Below, one piece after another: positions 51,401 to 59,499 of a DNA stretch of 64,000 nucleotides. The notes under the pieces are model-generated. The model was not told the DNA's origin, made no database searches, and saw nothing but the letters and a program-made list of their open reading frames with translations. The stretch's first letter is position 1; every line of letters begins with the position of its first letter. The translations under genes and the position numbers were made by a program. This DNA comes from Streptomyces xanthophaeus (GTDB lineage Bacteria; Actinomycetota; Actinomycetes; Streptomycetales; Streptomycetaceae): assembly GCF_030440515.1 (NCBI RefSeq), contig NZ_CP076543.1:930001-994000 (forward strand), written 5' to 3'.

Positions 51401-51873
51401 AGTTCGTCGAGCCGCGCGATCTCCCCGTCCGCCCACGAGCCGGGCCCCCACTCCCCGTAGGCGTCTCCCCGCCACAGGCCGAGCGCCTCGTCCAACAGCG
51501 GACCGGCCTCGGCGCAGGACACCGCCCTGGCGCGGCGCACCGCCGATTCGAAGCGCCACGCGTCCACGGCGTCGTCGTCAAGCCGCAGCGCGTACCCCTC
51601 CGGACTGCTGACAAGGATCCGGGACGGGGTACGGGCGGGCCGGTCCGGCTCCAGGATGCCGCGAAGGTTGGAGACGTAGGAGTGCAGAGAGGTGGTGGGC
51701 TTGGCAGGCGTCCGCTGCGTCCAGAGCACGTCGACGAGCCGGTCGACCGGGACATTTCGACCCCGGGCCGAAAGGAGGATTCCCAGGACGGTCCGCGCAT
51801 GTCGGCGCCCGACCGTCACCGGCCGCCCGCCGACCCGGACATCGAGCGGCCCGAGAACTCCCACCTCCATCAT
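48466..51873 (-). CDS. SARP-type regulator with ATPase and TPR-like domains (AfsR/LAL-like)
   Basis: 1135 residues with ATG 51873 (or the next ATG, 51870). The N-terminal OmpR-like DNA-binding domain (EVGVLGPLDVRVGGRPVTVG, LVDVLWTQRTP) and bacterial transcriptional activation domain (about 95-245) define a SARP. A Pro/Ala linker leads to an AAA ATPase with Walker A VAGEGGAGKTALLARF and Walker B LAVIIDDVHEAD (about 290-530). The C-terminal half is helical and TPR-like. It resembles large AfsR-like/LAL activators that turn on secondary metabolism or local genes. The triplet repeats behind it and upstream of 28201 are good candidate targets. Confidence 0.85.
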   Translation of the reverse strand: MMEVGVLGPLDVRVGGRPVTVGRRHARTVLGILLSARGRNVPVDRLVDVLWTQRTPAKPTTSLHSYVSNLRGILEPDRPARTPSRILVSSPEGYALRLDDDAVDAWRFESAVRRARAVSCAEAGPLLDEALGLWRGDAYGEWGPGSWADGEIARLDELLLMAHELAMASSLGAGRPHEVVPTAEAHVRRHPLREEGWRLLALSLWATGRQGDALAALRRAAAVCAEELGLDLGARLVELERAILRSDLDVLSAAVPAPATPSTSIAVVERPSPRAVPVVGVTGAPGVPAAVGSGAAPASPAPFVGRHRELEVLEQAAGAGLGGGAVALVAGEGGAGKTALLARFADSLRARGWTVVAGRCPDDAGVPAAWAWTEALGELARLLPPEHVGPLSTLIDPLGATVPPHGDATAGRFRLHTAFARWLASAAASCPLAVIIDDVHEADEETLALLGRAAGVQGVPLLVVAAYRQGHADSRLAPTMAALARRDPFRVVLTGLDVTEVRTLVRSLCGREVDAEVVAVLAERTGGNPFFVGESARLLTEGGDDAAQAVARVPDGIRDVVRQRLARLPQEAADVVRLAAVAGSETHVAVLREASGLSPAAVVGTLELCIADGLLTERAPGHVSFTHPLLRDTVYGDLTGLRRGLLHGRLADTLASLRPDDLPALAVHFTRSGDPAKARQAVAFALRAAELAEHRYAHDVSVDLLQQALEAAELIPAGADERAERAVGLLGALLRAHVRAGSGDAAIVTRHRALEVAERAGREDLAVAAFTAWTEPTPWLTRSHQGVDLHVVDTLDRLTVRPGLEPADLARLLQARVDELPEDTDGRAREAAEQQLGLARGAGDPNLLAAALTTMTKLLPHETQAARCIPVVAELRALTKRHDLPAHRWVCEQVDAMISAIGNDAEAVERHARLGLAVARRYRMPEAEAASLSTLAMLAHARGHFAQAEDLYGQVRERLIRHNAPRAADLHARGLITIRLSQGRVAEIEPLARTVAAAWGTSGGEALALVLALQGRFEEARAVRFDPDPVKDHFYGVRLGARARLACLLGDTEAAAALVPLLHAVRNQLGSAATTAFCTRPLALALGELHALLGDVAAARSAFREGGEVAAMWGSEYGEAAAAEGIRSLARAHAV

Positions 51874-52220
51874 GATCGGCCAAATGTACCAACGGCCGCG
51901 CCTCGGATCGCGTCTGCACCCAACACGCCGACGTATGCCAGGAAGGGAACAGCCGGACGCAATCAGTGGCAGGACCGTACGGTCCGGGTGGTGGCTCCAT
52001 GACAGGTCACGAGGGCGGCTGCGGAAGCCGTCGTACGGTGCTCGCGAATGAGGACGTGGTGGGAGGCGGGCGGGCTGATGAAGGCCCGGACCCGTCTCGC
52101 GCTCGCCCGGCCTGAACCCGAGCCGGGCGCCACCCCGCAACGCCGGAGTTCACCTTGCGGCACCTGCGGCCTTGAGAGCCGGCCCGGGGTGCCGGCCTGG
52201 GCTTTCCTGCAACCACCGCA
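51874..52220. other. Intergenic region upstream of the SARP gene
   Basis: No gene or clear regulatory motif was recognised between the SARP start and the end of the DUF2267 gene. Confidence 0.4.
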
Positions 52221-52625
52221 TCACACTGCGGGCTGTGGCTGGCGAAGTTCGGCCTGGCCGAAGAGGAGTGCGTAGCCGGTGGGGAGTTGGTGGAGGACGC
52301 GGGTGAGGAGGTCGGGGCCGGTGAGGCGGGTGACGACGGCGAGTACGGCGCCGGTGTCCCAGCGGGCAACGGCCGGGCTGGTGCCGGCGCGGGCGGCCAT
52401 GTCCTTGATGAAGCTCCAGCCGGTGAGCCGTTCGGTGGCGGGGATCTGGGCGGTCAGGGCCAGGGCGGCTTCGACGGGCAGGGCCTGGGCGAGGTCGAGG
52501 CGTTCGTCGCCGGTGAGCTGGCGGCCGAGGGCGGCCAGGACGGTGCGGACGGCTTCTTCTGCGCGTTCGCGGGTGGGGTAGGCGCCTTCGTAGCGCACGC
52601 GTTCCAGCATCTGGTCGAACGTCAT
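52221..52625 (-). CDS. DUF2267 protein (copy A)
   Basis: 134 residues from ATG 52625 (MTFDQMLERV); an ATG 13 codons upstream (52664) is possible. The text YPTRERAEEAVRTVLAALGR and LTGDERLDLAQALP is typical of DUF2267, a family of helical proteins of unknown function. The C-terminus (LLTRVLHQLPTGYALLFGQ) matches the neighbouring copy B. It lies in a cluster with hsp20 and rheA, which supports a general stress role by association only. Confidence 0.7.
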   Translation of the reverse strand: MTFDQMLERVRYEGAYPTRERAEEAVRTVLAALGRQLTGDERLDLAQALPVEAALALTAQIPATERLTGWSFIKDMAARAGTSPAVARWDTGAVLAVVTRLTGPDLLTRVLHQLPTGYALLFGQAELRQPQPAV

Positions 52626-52722
52626 GGCGGGGTGGGCCTGGTGCGGTCGAGGCTGGTCGTACATGGTGCTGCGGTTGCCCTTCTCGTCGCTGGTTCGGTG
52701 TCCGGCCGGTGGTGTCGGCCGG

Positions 52723-53118
52723 TCAGGTGGGCTGGGGGTGGCCGAAGAGGAGGTCGTAGCCGGGCGGGAGCTGGAGCAGGACGTCCCGGATGAGGATGCC
52801 TCCGGCTGCGGCGGCCACGGTGGAGAGGACTGCGCCGATGTCCCACAGGGCCGTCGTCTCGGTGGCGCCTTCGATCCAGGCTGCGGTCGCGCGGACGAAG
52901 CGTTCGGGGGAGAGCGGCTCCGCGGCCTGCAGGGGGTTGAGGAGGATCAGGGCGTAGGTCTCGGGGAGCCGGGCGGCGAGCTCGGCCCGCACGGTGCCGA
53001 CCAGGTGGGCGCCCAGCAGGGCGAGGACGACGCGGGCTGCGCGTTCGGCTTCTTCCCGGGTCCGGTACTCGCCGCGTTCCTGGACGTGGTCCAGGAACGC
53101 TTCCCGGCGCATCGACAT
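52723..53118 (-). CDS. DUF2267 protein (copy B)
   Basis: 131 residues, ATG 53118 with GGAGG 9 nt upstream. YRTREEAERAARVVLALLGA and VRAELAARLPETYALILL place it in DUF2267; the end (IRDVLLQLPPGYDLLFGHPQ) is similar to copy A, so the two arose by tandem duplication and diverged. About 100 bp separate it from the hsp20 gene upstream; it may be co-transcribed. Confidence 0.72.
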   Translation of the reverse strand: MSMRREAFLDHVQERGEYRTREEAERAARVVLALLGAHLVGTVRAELAARLPETYALILLNPLQAAEPLSPERFVRATAAWIEGATETTALWDIGAVLSTVAAAAGGILIRDVLLQLPPGYDLLFGHPQPT

Positions 53119-53223
53119 CTCACGTCACCTCCATGGGAGGGGTGAAAGGGGCCAAGGGGTGCGGAGGACGGGGTGCCGGAGGGGGATCGGGTTCCCCGTC
53201 CTCCGCCGCAGGTACCGGCCGGA

Positions 53224-53654
53224 TCAGCCGGAGATCTGCTTGCGGCCCGCCTCGCCGCCGATGGCGATCTTCCGAGGCTTGGCGCGCTCGGCGATCGGGA
53301 TCCGCAGGGTCAGGACACCCGCGTCGTAGTCGGCCTCGATGCGCTCGGTGTCGAGGCTGTCGGCCAGCATGATCTGACGGGAGAAGACACCGAGAGGGCG
53401 CTCGGAGAGCTCCATCTGCACGCCGTCGGACTTCTCCACGGGCCGGCGCTCGGCCTTCACGGTCAGCATGTTCCGCTCGACGTCGATGTCGATCGCCTCG
53501 GTGCTCACACCGGGCAGGTCGAAGGCGATCACGTACGCGTCGCCGTCGCGGTAGGCGTCCATGGCATCACGGACGGCTTCGACCACGTACCGACGTACCC
53601 GAAGCTGCTGGACGATCCGGTCCATCTCGCGGAACGGGTCGTGCGCATCAACAT
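53224..53654 (-). CDS. Small heat-shock protein Hsp20 (Hsp18), N-terminus frameshifted
   Basis: The alpha-crystallin domain is clear: [37 protein letters not shown] and [25 protein letters not shown] at 53664-53668 points to ATG 53654 (reads MLMRT), but that ATG is out of frame with the rest. The canonical [12 protein letters not shown] continues in the other frame, which is open further upstream, and more small shifts appear near 53590-53530 ([16 protein letters not shown] expected; [14 protein letters not shown] read). One-base losses in short runs would explain all of these. Hsp20 is an ATP-independent holdase. It is divergent from a RheA homologue, with two RheA-like operators between them. 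Confidence 0.8.
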
Positions 53655-53721
53655 CGCGAAACACCTCCAGTTGGTTCAGGCAGGAACTGCCAATGCGCTT
53701 CAACGTGCTTCCGTTGTAACA

Positions 53722-53740
53722 TGTCATCGAAACGATGACA
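53722..53740. promoter_or_regulatory. RheA-type operator 1
   Basis: TGTCATC-GAAAC-GATGACA, a perfect inverted repeat with 5-bp centre, the form known for the RheA operator at Streptomyces hsp18. It lies in the hsp20/rheA divergent region. Confidence 0.85.
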
Positions 53741-53747
53741 AGCAAGC

Positions 53748-53766
53748 AGTCATCTGGAGGATGACA
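53748..53766. promoter_or_regulatory. RheA-type operator 2
   Basis: AGTCATC-TGGAG-GATGACA is the same inverted repeat with one arm base changed, centred 26 bp from the first site and nearer rheA. Two sites in series suggest cooperative binding and autoregulation. Confidence 0.7.
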
Positions 53767-53782
53767 GACCACGGAGACCGCC

Positions 53783-54439
53783 ATGACCGAGGCCGCAGAG
53801 CCGACTGCACCCGTCACATTCCTGGCCGCCGCCGCGGCACTGGAGACCATCAACCAGGCCGTCAAGGACGCGCAGCAAGCTCCCACAAGCACGTCGGCAG
53901 CGGCACCGGCCGCGGGCCCGCACCCGGCCCTGGCGGCGCTGCTGATGCTCCGCGAGGTCCGCGAGCAGCTCGTCGGCTGGGAAACCGGCCTGATCGAGAA
54001 CGCCCGCGGCCAGGGCGCCAGCTGGGCCGACCTCGCCGGCCCCCTCGGAGTCGCCAGCCGTCAGGCCGCAGAACGCCGCTACCTCCGGATGCGCCCCGGC
54101 AAAGCCGGAAGCACCGGCGAGGAACGCGTCCAGGCCACCCGCGACACCCGGGCCGCCGACCGCAGCGTGGACACCTGGGCCCGCGACAACGCCGCCGACC
54201 TGCGCCGCCTCGCCGGCCAGATCACCGCCCTGGCCGGCCTGCCCGCCGGCGCCGAAGGCGCCATCGACGACCTGAACCAGGCCCTCGCCCACAACGACAC
54301 CGCCCGCCTCGTGCGCCCCCTGGCCGACACCCGGCCCCACCTGCGGCCCGAGGACGCCGAGCTCGCCGAACGCATCGACGCCCTCACCCGCCACACCGAC
54401 CAGCTTCGCCGGGACACCCACGACCAGCGCAGCACGTGA
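53783..54439 (+). CDS. rheA: Hsp18 transcriptional regulator (RheA homologue)
   Basis: 218 residues, ATG 53783 with GGAG upstream. It lies divergent from an hsp20 gene with RheA-type operators between, exactly the order known for rheA-hsp18 in Streptomyces albus, where RheA is a thermosensing repressor that lets go of DNA when heated. The protein is helical and Ala/Arg/Asp-rich with a helix-turn-helix-like region ([20 protein letters not shown]). Identification is mainly from context and that motif. Confidence 0.75.
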   Translation: MTEAAEPTAPVTFLAAAAALETINQAVKDAQQAPTSTSAAAPAAGPHPALAALLMLREVREQLVGWETGLIENARGQGASWADLAGPLGVASRQAAERRYLRMRPGKAGSTGEERVQATRDTRAADRSVDTWARDNAADLRRLAGQITALAGLPAGAEGAIDDLNQALAHNDTARLVRPLADTRPHLRPEDAELAERIDALTRHTDQLRRDTHDQRST

Positions 54440-55300
54440 TCCGCAATCGATACGGCACGGCCCCGGCCCGGACGTGAGTCACCGCCCGCTCTCCGGGCGC
54501 CTGCTCTGCCCTTGCGCGGCGGTCGCGACGGCCACAGGCTCCTGGTGGGCGCCCTGGCCGAGTGGACCCGCCGTCGGATCGGGGAGGTGGACGGGCATGC
54601 GGCACCCGCGGAGGCCCGAGCCGCGCGACGGGGGCAAGGAGCGCAGCACGGTGGTCTTGGACGTGCGGGCATGGTCCGGGCCACTCAGCAGAACACCGTC
54701 GCTGCCGTGCCGAGCCGCCGGCCGAGGGTGCTGGACGTCGAGGTGAACGCGGTCGCGCAGTCGACCACGGTCGTCTTCGACCCCCGCCGGACAGCGGCAG
54801 GGTGGCGACGTCGCCAACCTGCCCCAACAAGGGTCCCGGCATGGTCACGGCCCCGGCAGCCACAGCAGCCTCAGGCGGCACGGGCCCGGGAGGCAGCTGC
54901 CCGCAGGCCTCGGCCGTCGGGGCCCTGGCGGGCGTGGGACGAGCTGGAGGCGGGAAGCCGGCGCTGGCGGACGTTCCACGAGGCCATCCGGACCGCGCCG
55001 GGCATGTGCGCCAGGCCCTGAGGGGCGGGCAGCATCCGTTCGCCGTCGCGCTCGGGTGCGTGGCCTACGGTGTGCTGGAACTTGGCGTCCCCTTCCCCGC
55101 CCGACGACCGCTTGGACCAAAATCCGGACCAGCTCACACCCAAGAGCCTTGCGCAGCGCCGTTTTCCCAGTTCAGCGTGAGTGCGACTGCTGTACCACCA
55201 GGAGACCAAAAGGGCCTGGTCCTGCTGGCGGCCGTCGGCTTCGACCTCTACAACAAGCGCAAGGCCGGAGCCTGACGCTCTGGCAGTGGCCGCGCGTGCT
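54440..55300. other. Gene-poor stretch with possible gene remnants
   Basis: No intact gene is convincing. On the plus strand, 54700-54800 reads like the end of a metal-binding HMA unit (DVEVNAVAQSTTVVFDPRRT). At 55200-55275, KGLVLLAAVGFDLYNKRKAG then TGA resembles the C-terminus of a sugar ABC-transporter permease. Both are short and unproven. Confidence 0.35.
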
Positions 55301-56566
55301 TCACGGTCCGGGGGTCATGGTGGTCTGTTCGTCGGTGAGGCGGGCCCTCCAGTCACTGACGTATGCATCGGGTATGGAGGCCAGGCGGGCGATCTCCGCG
55401 TCCCCGCGTCCGTCGGACCAGGCCAGGATCCGCGTCACGGTGCGGTTACGTGCGGCTCGAAAGTCCTTGAGCATGATTTCGAGGCGTTCGACTTCCTCGC
55501 CCTCGTGGACAAGTTGCCGGTCGACGGCGGAGCGTTCCGCGCCGCGCAGCTGCCGGAGATGAGCGGTCAGGCCCGTCAGGGCCAGCCCGTGTTCGTGCGC
55601 GGCGTTCTGGAACGTTTCGGCCAGGGACACCAGCACGCAGTCGGGGACGTCGGCGAGGGTGGCTCCGAGGGGCTTGGCCGCCTCCCAGGTGTCCCGCCCG
55701 GCCTCCGTCGTCTCCAGCCAGACGCGGGCGTCTGTCGGAGTACGGTCGCCGCAGGCCCGTGCCCGGTAGGCGTACAGGGCGGCGCGGTGGCCGTAGAAGG
55801 TGAAGCCGTCCTCTATCTGCCGGTCGGCGTCGCGGCAGATCCGGCCCGGTACGCCGCCGTAGCCGTTCTGGGGGCTGTAGTCGGCGTAGGTGTCGAGTTC
55901 CGCGTCCGTGGCCAGGTCCCAGGAGGGGTCGCACAGCCCGGGGTTGGCGGCCAGGAAGGCGCCGACCTCGACGCGCCAGGCCGGGACCGGTGTGGTACGC
56001 GGTCTGGGCCAGAGGAGTTCCCCGGAGGGGTCGAAAGCGGGCGTCGCGGCCTGTTCGATGTCGTCCCATGCGGTGGCCGCCTCGGCCGACCACTCGAGCT
56101 CGCCGTCGGGCCCGATCCGGTGGATCGAGTCCACGAGCCGCTGCACGGCGGGCAGGACGCGCACCGCGAGCGCGTGCAGTTCCTCGGCGTCGAAGAAGCG
56201 CCATGTACAGCCGCGCTGTTCGTCGTGGCTCAGGTGGCCGAGCAGCTGCACCATGATGCCGGGGGCGGGGACGTTCCCGTCTCCGAGTGCCCTGCGGGGG
56301 ATGCCGGGGAGCCGGCTGCCAGGGGACTCCTGCGGGGCTCGCCAGTCGGTGTCGCCGAACCAGACGGCGCCGTCGCGAGCGTCCACCGCCAGCCACTGTT
56401 GGTAGCCGACTCCCGGGCCGTAACGCTGGTCCTGCTGTTCGGCGTTCTCGTCGTGCCATACGTACTCGGCCGGGGGCGGGTCCAGCTCTGCGGCCATGAA
56501 GCCGTCCTCGGGGCGGTAGCCGGTGAGGACGTGCGCCGTTCCCGGCACGCTGTCGGCTGCGGTCAT
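55301..56566 (-). CDS. Protein of unknown function, 421 aa
   Basis: ATG 56566 with AGGAAA upstream. Soluble, with many Trp and acidic residues (ELLGHLSHDEQRG-like text, YQQWLAVDARDGAVWFGDTD). The C-terminal part is helical (LALTGLTAHLRQLRG; ARNRTVTRILAWSDGRGD). No enzymatic motif, signal or membrane segment recognised. It stands alone between a gene-poor stretch and the LysR gene; base composition is ordinary. Confidence 0.65.
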   Translation of the reverse strand: MTAADSVPGTAHVLTGYRPEDGFMAAELDPPPAEYVWHDENAEQQDQRYGPGVGYQQWLAVDARDGAVWFGDTDWRAPQESPGSRLPGIPRRALGDGNVPAPGIMVQLLGHLSHDEQRGCTWRFFDAEELHALAVRVLPAVQRLVDSIHRIGPDGELEWSAEAATAWDDIEQAATPAFDPSGELLWPRPRTTPVPAWRVEVGAFLAANPGLCDPSWDLATDAELDTYADYSPQNGYGGVPGRICRDADRQIEDGFTFYGHRAALYAYRARACGDRTPTDARVWLETTEAGRDTWEAAKPLGATLADVPDCVLVSLAETFQNAAHEHGLALTGLTAHLRQLRGAERSAVDRQLVHEGEEVERLEIMLKDFRAARNRTVTRILAWSDGRGDAEIARLASIPDAYVSDWRARLTDEQTTMTPGP

Positions 56567-56780
56567 GAGGGGTTTCCTCTCGGTGGAACGTCAACCGCGG
56601 CAAACGTAGTGCGCCTGTCACACAATAGTTTAACTTTCAGCCACAGTGTCCGGTAGTCGGACACGATGGGAAGTACGGCGTGCCGGTGAGGTCTACGCGC
56701 GTGCGACGGCCGTCAAGTTGGCCGCTTTTCGCGTTCCCCCACGATCCGTTCACCCGCTTGACCCCGGGACACCGTGCGCC

Positions 56781-57704
56781 TTACGCGAGCGCGGCCAACG
56801 CCTGGGCGGCGAGCATCTCCTCCAGGTCCAGGACGACGCGCGGGGCGTGCCGGGTGTCGATGCGGACGGCGTAGATGAAGCGCGTCAGCTGCGGCTCGGC
56901 CAAGGGGCGGGCCACCACCTGGGTGTGGGTGCGGGGCAGGGCGAGTCGCGGCATGACGGCCACGCACAGGCCCGCGGCCACGAACCCCAGCACGGTGTTG
57001 AAGTCGTCCCCCTCGTATTGCAGGCGGGCTTGGAAGCCGGGCGTGTTGGACATCTGCGAGAGCAGTTCCAGGCGCAGCGCGGCCTCCGGAGCGGCGATCC
57101 ACGTCTCGGAGGCGAGGCTGGCCAGGTCGATGACCTCCCGGTCGGCCAGGCGGTGGCGCGCCGGGACGACGGCCACCACCGGATCCCGTGCGACCAGCGT
57201 CCGGCGCAGCATCCGCGGCGGCGGGACGGGGATGAAGTCGTAGTCGTAGCTGAGCGCCAGGTCCATGTCCCCCCGCTTGAGCCGGTTGTAGCCGGCTTCG
57301 GGCTCCAGCTGGCTGAGGCTGACCTGCACGTGGGGGTAGGCCGCGTGGAGTCGGGCCAGCGCCTGCGGAACGATGCCGGTGGCGGCCGAGGCGAAGGCGC
57401 CGAGCCGGATCCGTCCGGCCGTCCCGGCGCGCATGGCGCCGAGTTCGACCGACGCCGCCGCCAGCGTGCTGCGGACGCCCTGCTCCGCGCCGAGGAGGAC
57501 TTCGCCGGCCGGTGTGACGCGAACGGGTCGCCGCTCCAGCACCCTGAGGCCGGCGCGGCGTTCGAGTTCGGCGATCTGCTGGGAGACGGCGGGCGCGCTG
57601 TAGCCGAGTTCGCGTGCGGCGGCGCTGAAGGAGCCGTGCCGCACGACGGCTTCGAGGGTGGCGAGCAGGCGGGGGTCGAGTCCGTGCACGGAGTTAAGGC
57701 TCAC
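56781..57704 (-). CDS. LysR-family transcriptional regulator
   Basis: 307 residues from GTG 57704. N-terminal winged helix (LATLEAVVRHGSFSAAAREL, SAPAVSQQIAELERRAGLRV) and a C-terminal periplasmic-binding-like ligand domain, full family length. It is divergent from the amidotransferase gene at 57938 with 233 bp between; LysR proteins usually control the divergent gene. An inverted repeat lies in the gap. Confidence 0.88.
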   Translation of the reverse strand: MSLNSVHGLDPRLLATLEAVVRHGSFSAAARELGYSAPAVSQQIAELERRAGLRVLERRPVRVTPAGEVLLGAEQGVRSTLAAASVELGAMRAGTAGRIRLGAFASAATGIVPQALARLHAAYPHVQVSLSQLEPEAGYNRLKRGDMDLALSYDYDFIPVPPPRMLRRTLVARDPVVAVVPARHRLADREVIDLASLASETWIAAPEAALRLELLSQMSNTPGFQARLQYEGDDFNTVLGFVAAGLCVAVMPRLALPRTHTQVVARPLAEPQLTRFIYAVRIDTRHAPRVVLDLEEMLAAQALAALA

Positions 57705-57762
57705 TTATCTGTCGCGAAGATCTGTTTTCTTGTGATTGGAGATGAACGCCAGCAGGATTCTT

Positions 57763-57786
57763 GCTTGCGGCCAAGAAAACGCAAGC
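57763..57786. promoter_or_regulatory. LysR-type inverted repeat
   Basis: GCTTGC (57763-57768) and GCAAGC (57781-57786) form a 6-bp inverted repeat with 12-bp centre in the divergent gap, the size of LysR sites (T-N11-A). Confidence 0.4.
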
Positions 57787-57937
57787 CTGCGCTCCCGGAC
57801 CGCCAACTCCCCTCCCCCGCCGTCCCGGTGGCCTCCGTCCGCACCGCCTCGCCACCCACCGCCGCCTGCCGGGGCGGTGGCGGCCGGCTCGACTCCGGCT
57901 GTCTACGGTCACCCCTCATGCCCCGAAAGGAAGTGGT

Positions 57938-58736
57938 ATGACCCAGCCACCGCTCATCGGACTCACCACCTACCTCGCCCAAGCCCAGTGGGGTGAGTGG
58001 GACCTGCCCGCCGCAGTGCTGCCCGCGGCCTACGCGGACTGCGTCCGGGCGGTCGGCGGCCGCGCCGTACTGCTGCCGCCGGACGCGCCGGAGGCCGCGG
58101 CCGACGTCGTCGAGCGTCTGGACGCGATCCTCCTGGCGGGAGGCGAGGATCTGGATCCCGCCCTGTACGGAGCCGTGCCCCATCCGCGTACCGGGCCGCC
58201 GGTGCGCGAGCGCGACGCATGGGAGCGGGCCGTGCTGACCGCCGGCCTCACCCGCGACATACCCGTGCTCGGGGTGTGCCGGGGGATGCAGCTGATGAAC
58301 GTACACGAGGGCGGCACCCTGATCCAGCACCTGCCACCTGCCCGACCGGGTGGGCCACGACGGCCACAACCCCTATCGGGGCCACTTCTGCTCCCACGCC
58401 GTGACCACCGTACCCGGGACACGGGTCGGCGCCCTGCTGCCGGGGACGCACCACGTTGCCACGCACCATCATCAGGCGGTGGACCGCCTCGGCGCGGGAC
58501 TGGTCGTCGCCGCCCGTGCGGCGGACGGCACCGTCGAGGCGATCGAGAGCACCCGGCACCGCTTCGCCGTGGGCGTCCAGTGGCACCCGGAGATGGGCGA
58601 CGACGCGCCGGTCGTGCGGGCCCTGGTGGCTGCCGCGGGCTCCGCCGGAGGTACCGGTCCTGCACGGACGGCCGGACGGAACACGCGCACGGTGCGAAAC
58701 GCGCCGGGCCGGACTTTCCCGGCACAGGTGCCTTGA
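57938..58736 (+). pseudogene. Class I glutamine amidotransferase / gamma-glutamyl-GABA hydrolase (PuuD-like), frameshifted
   Basis: ATG 57938 with AGGAAG upstream. The first frame carries the nucleophile Cys in LGVCRGMQLMN, after AILLAGGEDLDPALYG; the second frame, from about 58340, carries the His-Glu pair in GVQWHPEMGDDAP and HHQAVDRLGAG. The break is a tandem 7-bp duplication, ACCTGCC at 58329-58335 and 58336-58342; removing one copy restores IQHLPDRVGHDGHNPYRGHF. All three catalytic residues of the Peptidase_C26 family would then be present, so the gene was recently intact. The enzyme would hydrolyse gamma-glutamyl-GABA or a similar amide in polyamine or nitrogen use. Next to an asparagine operon, a nitrogen-scavenging link is plausible. 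Confidence 0.75.
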
Positions 58737-58767
58737 CAGCCCGGGGCGGACCCCCCAGGATCACACC

Positions 58768-59499
58768 GTGAACCTGTCAGACAGCCAGACAGGTGGCCCC
58801 CTTCCGCGGCGCGTCAGTGCCATGGAAGCGGTCTTCGGCCACCTGCGCAGCGCCATCGAGCGCGGTGAGTACGCCGTGGGCGACAAGCTCCCCTCGGAAG
58901 CCGAGTTGTGCCGCACCCTGGAGGTCAGCCGACCCGTGCTGCGGGAGGCCCTCCGGGCCCTGCAGGCCATGGGGTTGACCGTGTCCAAGAGCGGCAAGGG
59001 CACGTTCGTCCTGGCGAACACGGTCGATGAGCCCACCTTCGGCGACTACGCCGCCAGCGACCTGCTGGAAGTGCGCCGGCACGTCGAGATCCCGGTCGCC
59101 GGGTACGCAGCGCTGCGCCGCACCCCCGAGGACCTGGACCACCTGGGCCATCTGCTGGACCGGATGGAGCAGGAGACCGACACCACCGCGTGGGTGGCGA
59201 TGGACACCGTGTTCCACCTGGCCGTGGCCGAGGCCTCCCGCAACCCCGTCTTCCGCCGCGTCATCGAGGAGATCCGCGACGCACTGGCGCGTCAGTCGAC
59301 CTTCCTCAACGAACTGGGCGGCCGGCGCGAGCAGTCCAACTGCGAGCACCGGGCGATCCTGGAGGCGCTGGCCGACGGCAGCGAGCACGACGCGGTGGAG
59401 GCCATGTCCCACCACCTGCTCCGGGTCGAGACGACCCTTACCGACATCGTGCGCTCCCAGCGCACGACCGCCCCTACAGAAGGCAGACCCGAGGCGTGA
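58768..59499 (+). CDS. GntR-family (FadR-like) regulator of the asparagine operon
   Basis: 243 residues from GTG 58768 (AGGA upstream); ATG 58821 is an alternative. The N-terminal winged helix (AIERGEYAVGDKLPSEAELC, EVSRPVLREALRALQAMGL) and C-terminal helical FCD ligand domain with metal-type residues (DTVFHLAVAEAS, SNCEHRAILEAL) put it in the FadR group. It overlaps the permease gene by 4 nt (GTGA), so it regulates its own operon. A palindrome CTGTCAGACAG at 58774-58784 fits a GntR site. Confidence 0.85.
   Translation: MNLSDSQTGGPLPRRVSAMEAVFGHLRSAIERGEYAVGDKLPSEAELCRTLEVSRPVLREALRALQAMGLTVSKSGKGTFVLANTVDEPTFGDYAASDLLEVRRHVEIPVAGYAALRRTPEDLDHLGHLLDRMEQETDTTAWVAMDTVFHLAVAEASRNPVFRRVIEEIRDALARQSTFLNELGGRREQSNCEHRAILEALADGSEHDAVEAMSHHLLRVETTLTDIVRSQRTTAPTEGRPEA
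58774..58784. promoter_or_regulatory. GntR-like palindrome
   Basis: CTGTC-A-GACAG, followed by a second GACAG nearby, lies just after the GTG start. It may be an autoregulatory operator, and would be upstream of the alternative ATG at 58821. Confidence 0.4.
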
